Source: Eudorina sp. 2006-703-Eu-15
Taxonomy: Eukaryota; Chlorophyta; Chlorophyceae; Chlamydomonadales; Volvocaceae
Direction: 5' to 3'
Length of the DNA stretch: 64,000 nucleotides
Assembly: GCA_003117195.1 (NCBI GenBank)
Contig: BDSI01000064.1
Span: 496,001-560,000 of the forward strand
In this document: positions 37,447-49,467 of the stretch, piece by piece
Layout: each line of letters starts with the position of its first letter
How positions within the stretch are numbered: position 1 is the stretch's first letter
Notes under the pieces: generated by a model
What the model saw: the letters and a program-made list of their open reading frames with translations, nothing else
Databases searched by the model: none
Told to the model about the DNA's origin: nothing
Translations under genes and position numbers: made by a program

Positions 37447-40400
37447 CTGGAGGTCGGATGTCGTGGGAACGGGGAACGGGATGACGAGGCGGTTGCGCAG
37501 GGCGGCGGCGATCCCCACGCCGCGGACCAGGGAAAAACGCAGGTAGTATGCAGTACACAGCGGTACAGCGCGCGTCGGTAGGACTCCAGGGGCAGCTTCG
37601 TACCGAAGTCATGTTGTCAGTTGTCAGTTGCCTTTCGTTGGCAGGTTCCAGTTGCCCGTTGCAAAACGAAGCGAAGGTTAGGGGCTTCACATGTGCACAT
37701 GTGTGGCGGGGGTCAAGAGCGTTAAGAATAAGAAATATCACTTGCAGGCGGCCGCAGCAGGTTGGTTAGTAACAGTTTCCCGGTGGTTGTTGATAGTTGG
37801 TAGTTGGTAGTTGTTGATGACTGGCAAGTCGATCTGTTGGAAGAGGACGCGAGTGAGCGCGTTGCGTCGCCATTGGGCACGGGCGCCGCTGTCGGTGCGG
37901 ATGGAGCCGTACAGGTTCCTGGTCTGTACAACAGTGTGTACGACCTCAGAGGCAGTGGCCCGCGCGGAAAACAGTCGCGTGTTCCCTGATGTCAAACGTG
38001 CTTGCGTATGTGTGGGCGGGATGGGATCGGGCCGCAAGAGTTCTCATGTGCGCGCAAGGCGTCGTACTGTCGTACAACCGTACGTGTGTGTACATGCTTT
38101 CCAGATGTTAGCCTGCAGGGGAGATGGCAGCATGTGCCACAGGATCTCTTCTGCAACGGACACAAAAGCGCTGTCCTTAGGACTCGACTCGTCCAAACCT
38201 GCGCCGGAACACGGCGGCATGGGGGTATTGGAAGGTGGCGCAGGTGTGGGGTTTGGGACGGCAGCACGGACAGTACGGCAGTCGAGGTAGTGACGTCAGG
38301 ATGTGAAGGCGGCGCGTCGGGAGTCGGGAACTAGAGTTCTGTGGAGCTCTGGTGGCGCTGGTGTTGATTGTGACAGCGGAGAACGTGGCAGACGTCAGTT
38401 TATTGGCGGGAACGATGGAAAAGTACGGAAGATTGGACGAGCTCGAGGTCAGAGGTTGCGCGTGTGCGCGAATGACAGCCCTGCCCGGCTTGCTTTGGCC
38501 GCCAAGACGTCTGCACTGCGGTCACGGTGTACGGCATTGTACTGCACTGTCCTGTTGGAATGTGGAACCGGACAGCCGTGGAAGCCTCCATGGGCACCCG
38601 CATGCGTGGCTGTACTGCAGGTTGGATTGCATTTCGTGTACGGCTGACATGTATGGTGCCGTAACAGTACAAGCAGGACTGTGAAGTGATTGGGCCAAGG
38701 CGGGCGTGGGGAGTGACGGGCGATGGCAGATGCGTGACCCAGCCCAGGTGCATCGAATATACTTACCAGATAACCGTAAGGCGGTCTTAATCTGTATGTG
38801 TGTGGCATGATGGCAAGGTGTTCGTACCATGATCGTACAGGTTGCTCGGAAGAGAATCATGGTGGGGGCATTAAAGGGCGGTGGGTGATCCGTCGCCCGC
38901 CCGTCTTCGCTGTCCGGCGGGGGGCCGGCAGTGACACTGTTAGTACGGCAGGCGGGTATGTCGTACATGGGAGTCGTACGTCTGTAGCTACAGCTGCACA
39001 CAACGTGCGCGCGAATGCGCGCCAATTTCGATGGTCGGACGGACAGTGTGTGGGTGCGAAGCTGGTTTCGGCGGCGCGACAGCGGTCGATAAGTATGTCT
39101 GTCTGTCTGTCTGCACGCCTGTTCGTCCGACCTTCCCTCCCTCCGTCCGTGTGTGTGGGATGGTTTCCTGCTGCCGGCGGCGCCTCTGTGTTCGCACAGC
39201 GGCGGCCATGGTTTCCAAAGGCCCCGGCAGCGCTCGGGTAGAAACCTAAATCGTGTGTCTGATATATGCGGATGTATACCGTCGGCGCAACGAGCGCGTT
39301 AAGTGTGTTCATTGATCTTCTAAGTTCTGCCACTTGATCTCTTATCATATTTACCACTTGTTAGCATCCAGTGCTCCCTAAAGCATTCCGCTCTTAAGCA
39401 TATTGATTGGGCCCTGGAGCAGAGCTGCATGGGGAGCGCTGCCTTGTAGCGGGGTGCGGCGGAGGAGGGGTGGCGGCGATTGAGGGGTTCGCGGCGGCGC
39501 CCTGACCTGGGCGCAACGGCCGGGCGCGGTGCGGTGCGGCGCGAGGCCCCATGGGTCGGTGGCCCCCCCATGGGTTGGACACCGCACAGGTGTGCTCGGC
39601 GACGGATTGGCGCGCTTTGTACGACGGTATACGATGCCGTACTCCCAACGGTCATACGGCTTTCCTTAGAAATGTAGAGCCCGCTTGGCGCGGGCGCGCT
39701 GAGCGTGAGGTGATCGCCCTCGGCATATGCCCTCTCGGCTGTGTGACTGTCGCTGACGTGACCGAAGCGACCCCTCTGCGCGAGTACGGGTGCGTGTGTG
39801 GGCGTGTGTTTTTGTTTGCCGTACGCCCGGTGCAGCACGGCCGCGTGGCCCCGAGCTCCACCCTTTGCACATGAAGCGGTTGGTGGCGACGTTCATTGTT
39901 GTTCGTTGTTCGGTTGTTTGCGGTCAGCTGCCCTAGGAGAGCTGATCGTTTCGGGCCGACGGTGGACGACGTGCTCGGTCGGGGCTGGGACATGCCCGTG
40001 CCGTTGCGCTGCGCGGCACCGCACCGCGCTGCACATTGCTGCACCGCACCGCCCTGGGTGAGTCGCTGGGTCGCCGGAGGCGGGTTTGCGCGGAGCGAGA
40101 AGGAGATAGAAGGGGGTTGGCGCTTGGGGGCGTTGTCTGTTGGTTGCACGACGACGTATCGCTGTCGGTGTCGCCCTGGCGAGGTCCGCGCCGCCGTATT
40201 GTCCACCCAAGGCCCTACAGCGGGGGCGCCGCCGCAGCCACCCACACAGCGCTCACGCGCCGCCCGGCGATCGTCCACCCCGAGTGAGTGCATTCACACA
40301 CCCATCCACGCGCACCCCCTCCATAGTGGTGTCGACCTCCAGATTGAGGGCAGTCATCGACCGCCTGCGGCGAAACGAGCCCCCTGGGGTTCGGGGTTTA

Positions 40401-42282
40401 GAGCTTGACATCTAAAATTAGTTAAGAGGTAGCCGAGACAGCGCCGACGCGTTTGGGGCCCGAGGGCCCTATGGTTGACTAGATGACATCTGGTCGTGTT
40501 GGGTCGTGGGAATGGCGGGGGCCGGGGCAGTCCAGGAGGCCCTGCACCCGGGCCGCTTTGGAGCTTATGTGACGTCGATTCAATGGTGCGTCGCCTGCAC
40601 GTCCGTCGCGCATGGGTTCGAGCCGAGCCGAGCACACTGGCGCGCAGCTCGCGCGGCCTGCCTTGTGTGGTGCGGCTGTGGTGTGACGATGCGGGGTGCC
40701 GAGGGAGGGGAGGGAGCTGGTCTCCTGTGCCGACCTGCGCGGCCCTGCGCGAGCGTGTGTCCAGGAAGGGATGTGGCGGGCGTCGTTTGCATCGCGTTTT
40801 GCCGTTCGCCACATGCGGACGATCGAGTGGGTGGGTTGGCCCCCTCAACGTCGTCGGGTTCCACCGGCAGGCCCCCTGTCGCCCACCGGCACGCGCCACA
40901 GCAAGCCTAAGACCAAACCCTGAGACGTCTAGGGGGGCAGATCGAAGACCGGTGCTATTAGGGTCGCATTTGCGTGCGATTATGTGAGCGTTACTGGAAT
41001 TGTGTGTAGATATTGCAGCAATTGCCTTACCAAGGTGGTTCAGGGGATGATTGCACCTCGGACTGCCGTACCACGCCGCACATTGATCGCAGTGTGAATC
41101 GTTCACCCGACCGACCCGACCGACCCATGGGCCGGTTGAGAGGGCGCTGCGGTGCGGAGGCGGAGGCGGTGACCGCGGGCCGGGGACGGGGGACGGGTGT
41201 CTGGTGGCGGTTGGGGGAGGACGGGCGGCTAGGTTCGTGGGTCGGACGTGTTAGGGGTCAAGGGGTATGTGTTTGTGTGGACGCCATGACGTGTTCGGCG
41301 GTGCCCGGGCCCCCGTTTCCCCCCGCTCCTCAGCCGCGCACCCGCGAGATTGGCTCCCCCCGGGGGTACGGCACATGCAAACATGCGGCCCGCAGCGTGC
41401 AGCGCGCAGGTTTTTGCTGTAGGGACGTGCGGCCTTGCGCGAGCTCGCGCAGGTCGGTGTTGCAGTGTTTTTTCGCGCCATCGTGCCCTCTCGTCTGTGC
41501 GTGTATTTGCGTGGTTATACTTGGATTAGATTTCTGACATGTGATATATTTGGATTTCGACGCGTGGGTATATGAAGAAACGGAACGGACTTGTTCCATC
41601 TGATCTGATCTGATCTGATCTCCGGCAGTTGCCCTCTATTGATTCATAGAGACATGCAGACAGACAGGCAGACGTTGCTGGGCAGGCAGGCGGGTAGGCA
41701 GGCGGGCGGGCAGGTAGGCAGGCAGGCAGACAGGCACGCCGGCACTTTGAAGGTCCAGGGGCCCCTACCACGAAATGTATTTCGGAACCCGACACACACA
41801 CACACTGCCATTTCATGCCGTGGTCACTTGCACTGTGTGGGAGAGGGAGAGGGGGATACCGATCCGGCGGCGGGCGATGCTCGTCCGAGCTCGTTGCGCG
41901 ATGGGGGATGGGTTCTTGGGGCAAGAGGCCAGCAGGCGCAGATGTGGTCGGGTACTTGGGTTGTGGGTTCGTGTGCGTTGTTGGACCCGGGGCTGTGCGA
42001 CGCTGAGGAGGCCACGACGCGGCCACACCGAGGTGACCGTCTGACAAAGCCGGTGGGGCGCATCCCACCCGGCCGCCGGCGCATTAATCCATTACCCCGC
42101 GGGGTCAAGCACGTTGGCCCCCAACCTCCTCGGGAGTCAGCCCGTCATCCGGGAATCCGGGTTCCTGCCGGGTCGCTGCCTGCAAACGGCCGCCATCACT
42201 ACCGTTACCACCAGCCACCAGGCACCAGCCACCAGCACCAGCACCACGCCTTGAGATGCGTCACAGCACAGCTATTATTAAT
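37447..42282. other. Gene-poor region downstream of the subtilase
   Basis: About 4.8 kb without a supported gene. Open frames up to 250 codons exist on both strands but lack recognisable families and splice structure. (GATCT)n occurs near 41600-41623 and a CAGGCAGG-rich tract at 41655-41735. Confidence 0.45.
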
Positions 42283-42485
42283 TAACCGTTGCAAGGTGGA
42301 CCCGTATCCCGACCGGGTGTTCCAACGGGCCCAGATAGCTCGTAGGTGCCTCGTCTCATCAACCCCTACCAAGGACTGCGCACCCATCCTCCATCACCCG
42401 GGGGGGGTTTCACGCAGCCATACCGGCCACTACACCAGGTTACCAGCGCGCCAGGATTGCCTCTCCCGGAAACCGCGCCAGACCC
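42283..42485. repeat. Dispersed repeat, copy B (contiguous)
   Basis: Matches copy A at 25557-26010 over both of its blocks, here joined at a run of Gs (42400-42407). Identity is roughly 85-90% by eye. No open frame or terminal repeat identifies the element class. Confidence 0.85.
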
Positions 42486-44223
42486 GCATAATCACACGGC
42501 GGTGAGGGGACGGCTATGCGGATTCCGCAGCGGGGCTGCCGTGTACCGCAACCAGCTCTACGGTCACTCGGTGTGGTTGGGTGTAGTATCGATGCCTGCT
42601 GCCGGTTCGCCCGCTCGTTCTGCAGCTAGAGCTTGTGTGAGGGTTAGAATGGAGGGCAGCGGGGTATGGGGGGGCCAAAGAGGCACATTGGAAGGGCGAG
42701 GCGCTGCAGGCGCTGCTGGCAAAGGGGGCGAGAGCTCGGAAGACGGAGGGGCGACTTACTCCAGCGCCGGCGAGGGAAGGGAAAAGGGGCAATGATAGGT
42801 TGCTCAGAGACCCCAGTTCAGGGGATCCAGCCGGCATCGTGCGTGTGTGCCCCGGATTTTCTGAGTCGCCCATCAGGCAAGCCGGCCGTTAGGCGGTTAG
42901 GGGCTCATTCTGCCGTACCCGAGATGCCGTATGTGGACTGGACTGACTCAGACAAGCAAGAAAACTTTTTACTTACCGCCCTGCAACTAGCTGCATTTTA
43001 TGTCCATGACCGCCCGTCCTTCCAGCTCCGAGCAGCAGGTGCGCGCGAGCTGGCGCTGTGGTAAACTATATTTTTGCGGCGTTTCTGTTAAACATGATAC
43101 ATGCAATGACGGCATTGGTCAACACGGATCCTCAATGTTCAACGAGTGATTACAAGCGCTCAGCCCTGTGCCAATGACGGAAGTTTACCTTCAACGCACT
43201 CTGCCTACCTCGTGCGCGCACTGGCATGATGAGCAAAGACAAAGGCAGATTTTTTACCAATCTCTGCTCCCCAAAGGGAGCAGGCGCCACACGTTTGTGC
43301 CTCCTTCCGAACCCTAGACATGGCACGGGGGCAGCCTCGGGAGCAAATACGCTCAGTCCCAAGGACCTTTGGGGCTGACCTGACGCTCTTCGAGGACAGC
43401 GATCTGGTTATCCTGTGGGAAGCAGGCTACGTATCGCAGCGTGCGCGGCCTGCAGGGTGCCTGCAGGGCGGCCTGCAGGGCGGCCTGCAGGGTGCCTCTC
43501 AACGTAACCTCACGGCGGCTGGGCTGACGCATGGCCTCGTTGACCAAACCGGTATTTGAATGCTGCGAGGTGCGCCATTACCCGACTGGCCGATGAATGC
43601 GCGGGGGGTCGTCGTTTGCGCACGGCGCCTGCAGGCTACCGTTCTACGGGGGACCCGCTCACGTCCGCACGGGCTCCCCCCCTCCATATCCTACATCTCC
43701 CCACGCCGAACCGCACCTGCTACTGGGTACTGCTGGGGCCTCAGCCTCGTTGCCCGGTCACCGCCCGTTCCTGCCGATACTCTAGGGTATGGCGGCGCCA
43801 TCGTTTCGCATAGACCGGGGGGGGCGTTATGAAGCCGCTCTGAGATTCTGCCCAAACCACTTGCGACGGCAGCGGCTCCTGCGGTCCTCCTAGCACTCGT
43901 AGCACCCAACACCGCACCACACGTCGTAAATAAGCATTGAACGCGTGACCGCCGACCCTACCACCAAAGCACCCACCTTCGCCCCCGCGGGTACAGCGGC
44001 TGCGCTCGCGGGACCTCGCGACGTCACGTCCGAGTCAGTATCTCTTGGAAGCTGGGCCCTAGCCAGGCCGCATTCGGACTCCCCCCTCGCCTTGTCCAAC
44101 CGTGGCTCGGGCCGCTGCCCGCGCGTCCGCATCGTCGATGAACCGATGCGGCAGACCGAAGCTATGAGATGTGTCCGCACCGTCGATGAACCGATGTGAA
44201 CATGCGCAGACCGAAGCTATGAG
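42486..44223. other. Region upstream of the kinase-like gene
   Basis: No gene is certain. A 79-codon plus-strand frame (43320-43559) containing GADLTLFEDSDLVILWEAGY could be an upstream exon of the kinase-like gene, but no splice link was proved. It contains CCTGCAGGG(C/T)G repeats at 43446-43497. A roughly 45-bp duplication lies at 44131-44226. Confidence 0.4.
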
Positions 44224-47213
44224 ATGGCGCGGGCGATGCTCGGGGAGGACCCCGGCGCACCGCCACCCGCCACCCCGGCGGATCTTCGGCGCTTCCTGGA
44301 GCAGCCGCTGGGCAGGCGGCTGCCGCTGAATCCGGTCATCTACGACCAGCTCCGCGGCGATGTGTACTGTCACCGCGTGCTGCACTTGGTGGAGGCGACC
44401 TCGGAGGCGTACAGCTTGTCGGCCACGATCTTCGTGGCAACCGAGACCCGGCCCTGCGGCGCGTCGGCGGTGTCGCGTGTTATTGACGTGGCGGCGCTCA
44501 TCGTTTCTATGTTCGTTGAACTGCAGGCCCTGACAGGTGCGGTGCGGCGCGGTGCGCGTGCCACCCTCTTGTTGTAAGTGAACCCCGTGGACGCCGTAGG
44601 ACCCGTGTGGACCCCTGCCGACACCCTTCCTACCTGGCCATGAAAGGATACCGCCACACGCTCGTGTGTGCAGGGCTGCTGCCTCACCGGATGGACCACG
44701 GCACATTGGCCCACTCAGAAGCCACGCGCCCAGCCCTGCAGCCAGCCTTCTGCCTCTGGGTGGACGGCACGCTCGTGTTCAAGGTGCGCCTGTTGTCCTC
44801 CTGGGTCTGGGTCTGGGAATAGGACATAGGAAATTGGTAGACAATTTCAAACTGCGCTGCTGCCAGAGCGACGTTTGCACGTTCCGACTGGAGACATTGG
44901 CACAGTACCATATGCATGGGTGCAGGGGATATAGGAAATGGACATGGTGGACATGTTTATACTGCGCTGCTGCCATAGCGAACATCCGGTAAGGACTCCC
45001 CGGTGGTGCTCCTGGGTCTGGGTCGAAGGCAATCTGCGGGACCGACTACCGTAACAGGAAGCGTTGTGCCTGCGCGCATCATGGGTGGTGCAGGGGGAGG
45101 TCAAGGCGAGGAGCCGCGATATGGGGATCGCTGTGGAGGAGCTTGGCGCCAAGATGGGTAAGCCGGTGTCCGCTGTCCGCTGTTCGCGTTGCTGACACGC
45201 ATCACTTCCACGCCGGGAGGGAGGTCACAACCTGCTGCTGCGCTGTGGCAAGCCAACAGGGGGTGTCTGGTCGCCAATCGCTTTCGGCGACCTGCCGTAC
45301 CTGCTCTGCTACGCGGCCGCGGGTCCGGAGCTCCAAGTAAGTACGATTCAAGTACGATTAGCGTGCAGTACACGCACCTTCAAGTGCAGTTCGTCGACTG
45401 TGCAGTTCTGCTACTCACCACGATCGGTCTCTCTTATCTCCTGGTCCAGTTCTACGTCGTGCCCAAGGGCCAGCCCCGCCAGCCCGTCAGCATCAGCAAA
45501 CGGTTCAACCTCTCTGTGGTGCGTTCCGCCCACAGTGGTCAGATGTGCCTGCACAGTAGGGGCCGGGCGGGCCGGACCGCCTCGTTTGGGTGTCACGCTC
45601 TCGCTCGCTTTCTCTCGCTTGCTTTCTTGCGTGCGCAGATGGCCGACCGGGTGCTTTCTTGGCGCGCAGATGGCCGACCGCATCGAGGTGGTGCACCACT
45701 TGGTCAACCTCTTCCGCCTGCTCTGCTGGGGCCTGCGACCGCTGCTGCCGCTGTACCCGGTGTCCGTTGGGGACGTGCTCAGGCGCCCCAACGGCACCAC
45801 AATCACGATCCTCGCAGACGGGTAGGAGAAAGACCGGTAGGAGACGGGTAGGAGACGGGTAGGAGGCTGGCCACGCGCAACCACGCACGCCCTGCGATGC
45901 ATCCGGCACAGACGCTGTGGCCGCTGTGTGTTCATGGGTGCCAGGGCCGTCAAGAGGATTGAAGCCTTCGACAGCAACAGCAGGGGTGTCGAGTTCGAGG
46001 ACCTGGCCAACGTGTACAGGTGCGGCCCAAGAACGAACGCAGTCCGTTCCTAGGACACCGCAGCATCCCCGACCGGGGTCTGGGCTGTTTCTTTTTGACC
46101 CCCGACCGGCCGGGCCTGCCGGGACACGTCTGTGCAAGCACGCGCTTTATCTCCATCCTTCAGTCTAGGGTTTGTCTGTGGGCCGCCGGGCCCGCGCATG
46201 TCTGTGGGCCGCCGGGCCCGCTGCAGAGCCGTCGCGTTCGGGCTGAGGCCCTTGTCCCCTCGTCCACGTCCCGCTTCGGCGCCCCCTCCCAGCGTGACCC
46301 GCCGCGCTGAAGGGCTGATCCACGCCAGGGAGGGGCCGGTCCTCGACGACCGTACTGGCTCGTACACGGTGACCCTGGCCCCCCTGGGCAACCGCCGACG
46401 CCCCGCGGACGAGGGCGAGCTGCGGCAGGCGATTCGGGCAGTGCTGCGCGGCGTCGCTGCGCTGCACGCAGCCGGCTACGTCCACCGCGACATCCGCTGG
46501 TGAGGTCCGAAGTAAAGGGCGCAGCGACCCGATCATAGACGTCCAGTACGTATTATGTATCAAATACTATGTCGTGCGGCCCCTAGAGCTTGAGGCCTTT
46601 GACCATACTGAGTTCCTCACCACCGCCACCACCCCCCGACTCAATATCCGACGCTTGGCGCTCCGGGTCTTGCAGGGACAACGTGCTGTGCACCGGCGAG
46701 GTAGGCCCTCTGGCTGCGGAGCAGCCAGGCCGCGGCCAGGCGGCGGCGGGGTCCCGTTGCCGGGCACATGTGTTGCCGGTGTGTTTTGCAGGGTACGGCC
46801 CCGCGGGCCCGCATGCTCGTCCAGCCGGCCAGGAGCTCGGCAAGAGGCGGAGCTCGGTGAGAGGCGTCCACCAGGGTTGTTTCTTTGTTTGCCCCCGGCC
46901 GCCCCAGGGCTCGTGGATACTGTCGGACTTGGAGTCGGTGGCGCGGGCGCCGGCGCCGGCGGCTGGCGAGGGTGGCGAGGGCGGCTTCCGCGCCGCCTGC
47001 TGGACCTCCGACACCCTGGACGAGCGCGGCGAGTACACCACCGCATCGGACGTGGAGCTGGTGGGGCGGCTGATGGAGACGTGCGGCATCCTGGCGCTGG
47101 GGCCCCAGTGCGCGGAGCTCGAGGCGCAGCTGACGGCGGCCGAGGCGGCCTCGCGCCCCTCAGCGGAGCAGGCGCTGCGCCACCCCTGGTTCTCCGTGAG
47201 CGGGGCGCCCTGA
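44224..47213 (+). CDS. Kinase-like protein with N-terminal E-x-K motif (Crinkler-like architecture)
   Basis: Ten exons: 44224-44536, 44674-44783, 45094-45157, 45260-45336, 45450-45518, 45670-45821, 45945-46019, 46293-46499, 46676-46700, 46908-47213; 465 aa in frame. The C-terminal part is kinase-like: AVKRIE (Lys265, possible beta-3 Lys), VHRDIRWDNVL (Asp353, Asn358), LSDLES in the DFG position (Asp371) and a final RPSAEQALRHPWF typical of the C lobe. No glycine-rich loop is visible. The first half contains WVDGTLVFKGEVKA (Asp135, Glu143, Lys145), reminiscent of a PD-(D/E)XK nuclease core, then GVWSPIAFGDLPYLLCYAA. Nuclease-like plus kinase is an arrangement described for some Crinkler proteins; that link is from memory. 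The first exon is uncertain: ATG 44224 is provisional and upstream exons are likely. Activity as kinase or nuclease is unproven. Confidence 0.78.
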
Positions 47214-47391
47214 GCTGCGGTATAGCGTGGCGCCCGCGGGCTGTGTGGCAGTTGGCAGTTGGCAGTTGGTTCCATGCGTCCATGCGCGGCAGCCCGCCGG
47301 CAGCGGCACTGCAGGCTGCGTGCTGCTGACGGAGTATGCGGGTGCACGAATGTGTGTGTGCGTGTGTTTAAAATTGTAACCAGCCCGAATG

Positions 47392-47442
<51 letters not shown>

Positions 47443-47496
47443 AGGCAGGCAGAACAGGAGTGCGTGACATGCGAGGGGCCGAGTGGCGCCCAATCT
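47214..47496. repeat. Spacer with a TG microsatellite
   Basis: A (TG)n run of about 26 units with one interruption (47389-47440) follows the kinase-like gene and lies next to the start of the duplicated block. Nothing else was seen. Confidence 0.8.
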
Positions 47497-49467
47497 GTGT
47501 GTGTGTTGGCTCGCCCGCACAGGGGTCATGCTGATGCAGGGCTCGTTGCGAGGGAAGGAGAGCGAGCGGCTTCGAAAGGTATGGTAGGGCCCCGCAGATG
47601 TTGCTGTTGCAGCTGCAGGTCCAAGGGGGCCTAGGAGCCTAGCGTTTGCAACGGGGGTCTACCCTGCAGGCAACCCCACATGGGTCTCCTGCAGGGGTAG
47701 AACCCCGGACATTACGCCGCGGCCGCCCTCCCTTGCGCGGAGCCGAGGATGCGGGAGGCTCTTGATCCGAGGGCCCTTTATGACAGAGGGCTTCTTGCTC
47801 GCGCGGGGTTGCTCAAGGGGACGCACGGGGGGGGCAACAAGATGGGACAGATACCGCAGAGGGTCCTTGCTCGCGCGGGGTTGATCTTGGCGTACGGGGA
47901 CGCAGGGGGTTCAATAGTATGGGACGGGTGGGAGGGCGCACCGGCGCTGCCTTTGCCTGGGAGGATGGGACCCGCGCAGGTGCTTACTTCGCGCCTCTGG
48001 CGCTTCTGCGCCGAGGTTGCGGGTCTGCTGGAGGACGGTCTCCCACGGCGGGTGTACGGGGGGAGGGAACACCCGACAAAAAGGGGGGGGGGACACACGA
48101 GAGGGTCCGCCTGTGCGTGACGTACTTGGTGGGGTCTGGACACGGGTAATGGAATCGTGGAAATACTGAGGTCTCAAGTCGGCAAGCAGTGAGGCGAAGT
48201 GTTGGGACGGGGAGTTCCTCAACAGCTGAACCCCAGCCCCTCCAGCAGCGCCCAGCCTAGGGTGGGTGAGGGGTCCGAGTGAACGGAACGCTGAATGTCG
48301 GACGGCGTGGTCGTCGTGGACCGATGGTTCGCCGCCCTGGTGGAGTGAACCCAAAAGAGTGTTACAGGGGACACCCACATCGACGGGACATCCGAACGTT
48401 CACCAAAAATGTGTAAACCAGTCCACCCCGCCGTCACTCCACCCCACCACCACCAACCTGACGGCCCCTGACCTGACCTGACCGCCAACCCCCAACGCGG
48501 AGGGCAACCGGGCAACGGCGCCGTCCGTGGCGCGCACGACGACAGCAGTCGCAGTCGCAGGGGCTGCTTGCCGCTCCCTGTGCCTTGCGCGGGGCCCAGG
48601 TGGCGGTCCCCTTTTTTGTCAATAAAGACAGCGAAATCGAGAAACAATCACCGATTGCGTTGTAGTTGTCCGGTTGGCTGACGCTGCCGTCGAAGTCGGG
48701 CGTATTAATTATATGGCGGTCCCCCCCTGGAGGGAAAAGGGAGCCCCAGACGGCAGCTGTTGCTGCCGTCCACACACTGACGCACGTTGACAGGTACCGC
48801 CTAAAACCCGCCTCAAAAGGTGTGGTACGGCAGCCGGGTGCGGTGCCACCATCCCTTGCCTGCCCTGATCGTCTGCTCGTCTCACTGCGCCAGCACCCAC
48901 ACATACCGCTCCGACACTCAACACGTGCTCCTCAGACACACACCCACATACACCTGCCTGCTTAAGAAATACACATAAACACCAGTCTCCTATCCATATG
49001 AGATATGACCATACCTCGCAGGTCGGTACGGTGTGCTTTATCAGTGGTGGTCGGGCCCCCTTGAACAACACTTCCTCGACAGTAGACCTCCGGACGACAA
49101 CTGCGGCGCGGCCTCCTATCAATGTCACGCTGTGGGGCATGCATAACAACTTAAATTATACAACCCTAAGGGTAACTTTTAACTAACAATACTGCCTCGC
49201 ACGTGGCACTGGCCCCACATCGGCACCACGGCCACCGGACAACCGTCTATGTCGTACAAACTGACTGGCTCTGAACCGCTCTGTTTGTACGACACAGACG
49301 ACCGTCCCCATGGCCCTGTCCACCACCACCTACCTACCAGCACACACAACCTTGTCAGGATGTCATCACACCACCGTGGTGCCACCGGCCCCCACAACCT
49401 TGGGCGCGCATCAGGCACCACCTGTACGCACCGCGTACATTTCCGGCCGTACCGCCCTGCTTGCCTT
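47497..49467. other. Left part of the duplicated block, no supported gene
   Basis: An open frame at 47749-48120 (plus) is kept in the other copy but its frame is extended and shifted there; it looks like GC-rich non-coding sequence. AATAAA occurs near 48619. Confidence 0.45.

Noticed and set aside
44224..47213. Calling the kinase-like gene a proven active nuclease-kinase toxin.
   Set aside because: Only a short E-x-K motif and a partial set of kinase motifs are visible; the Gly loop is missing and no fold comparison could be run.
47749..48120. Open frame of 123 codons present in both duplicated blocks.
   Set aside because: Its frame differs between copies (indels shift the end), it has no recognised domain, and the repeated GCTCGCGCGGGGTTG makes it look non-coding.
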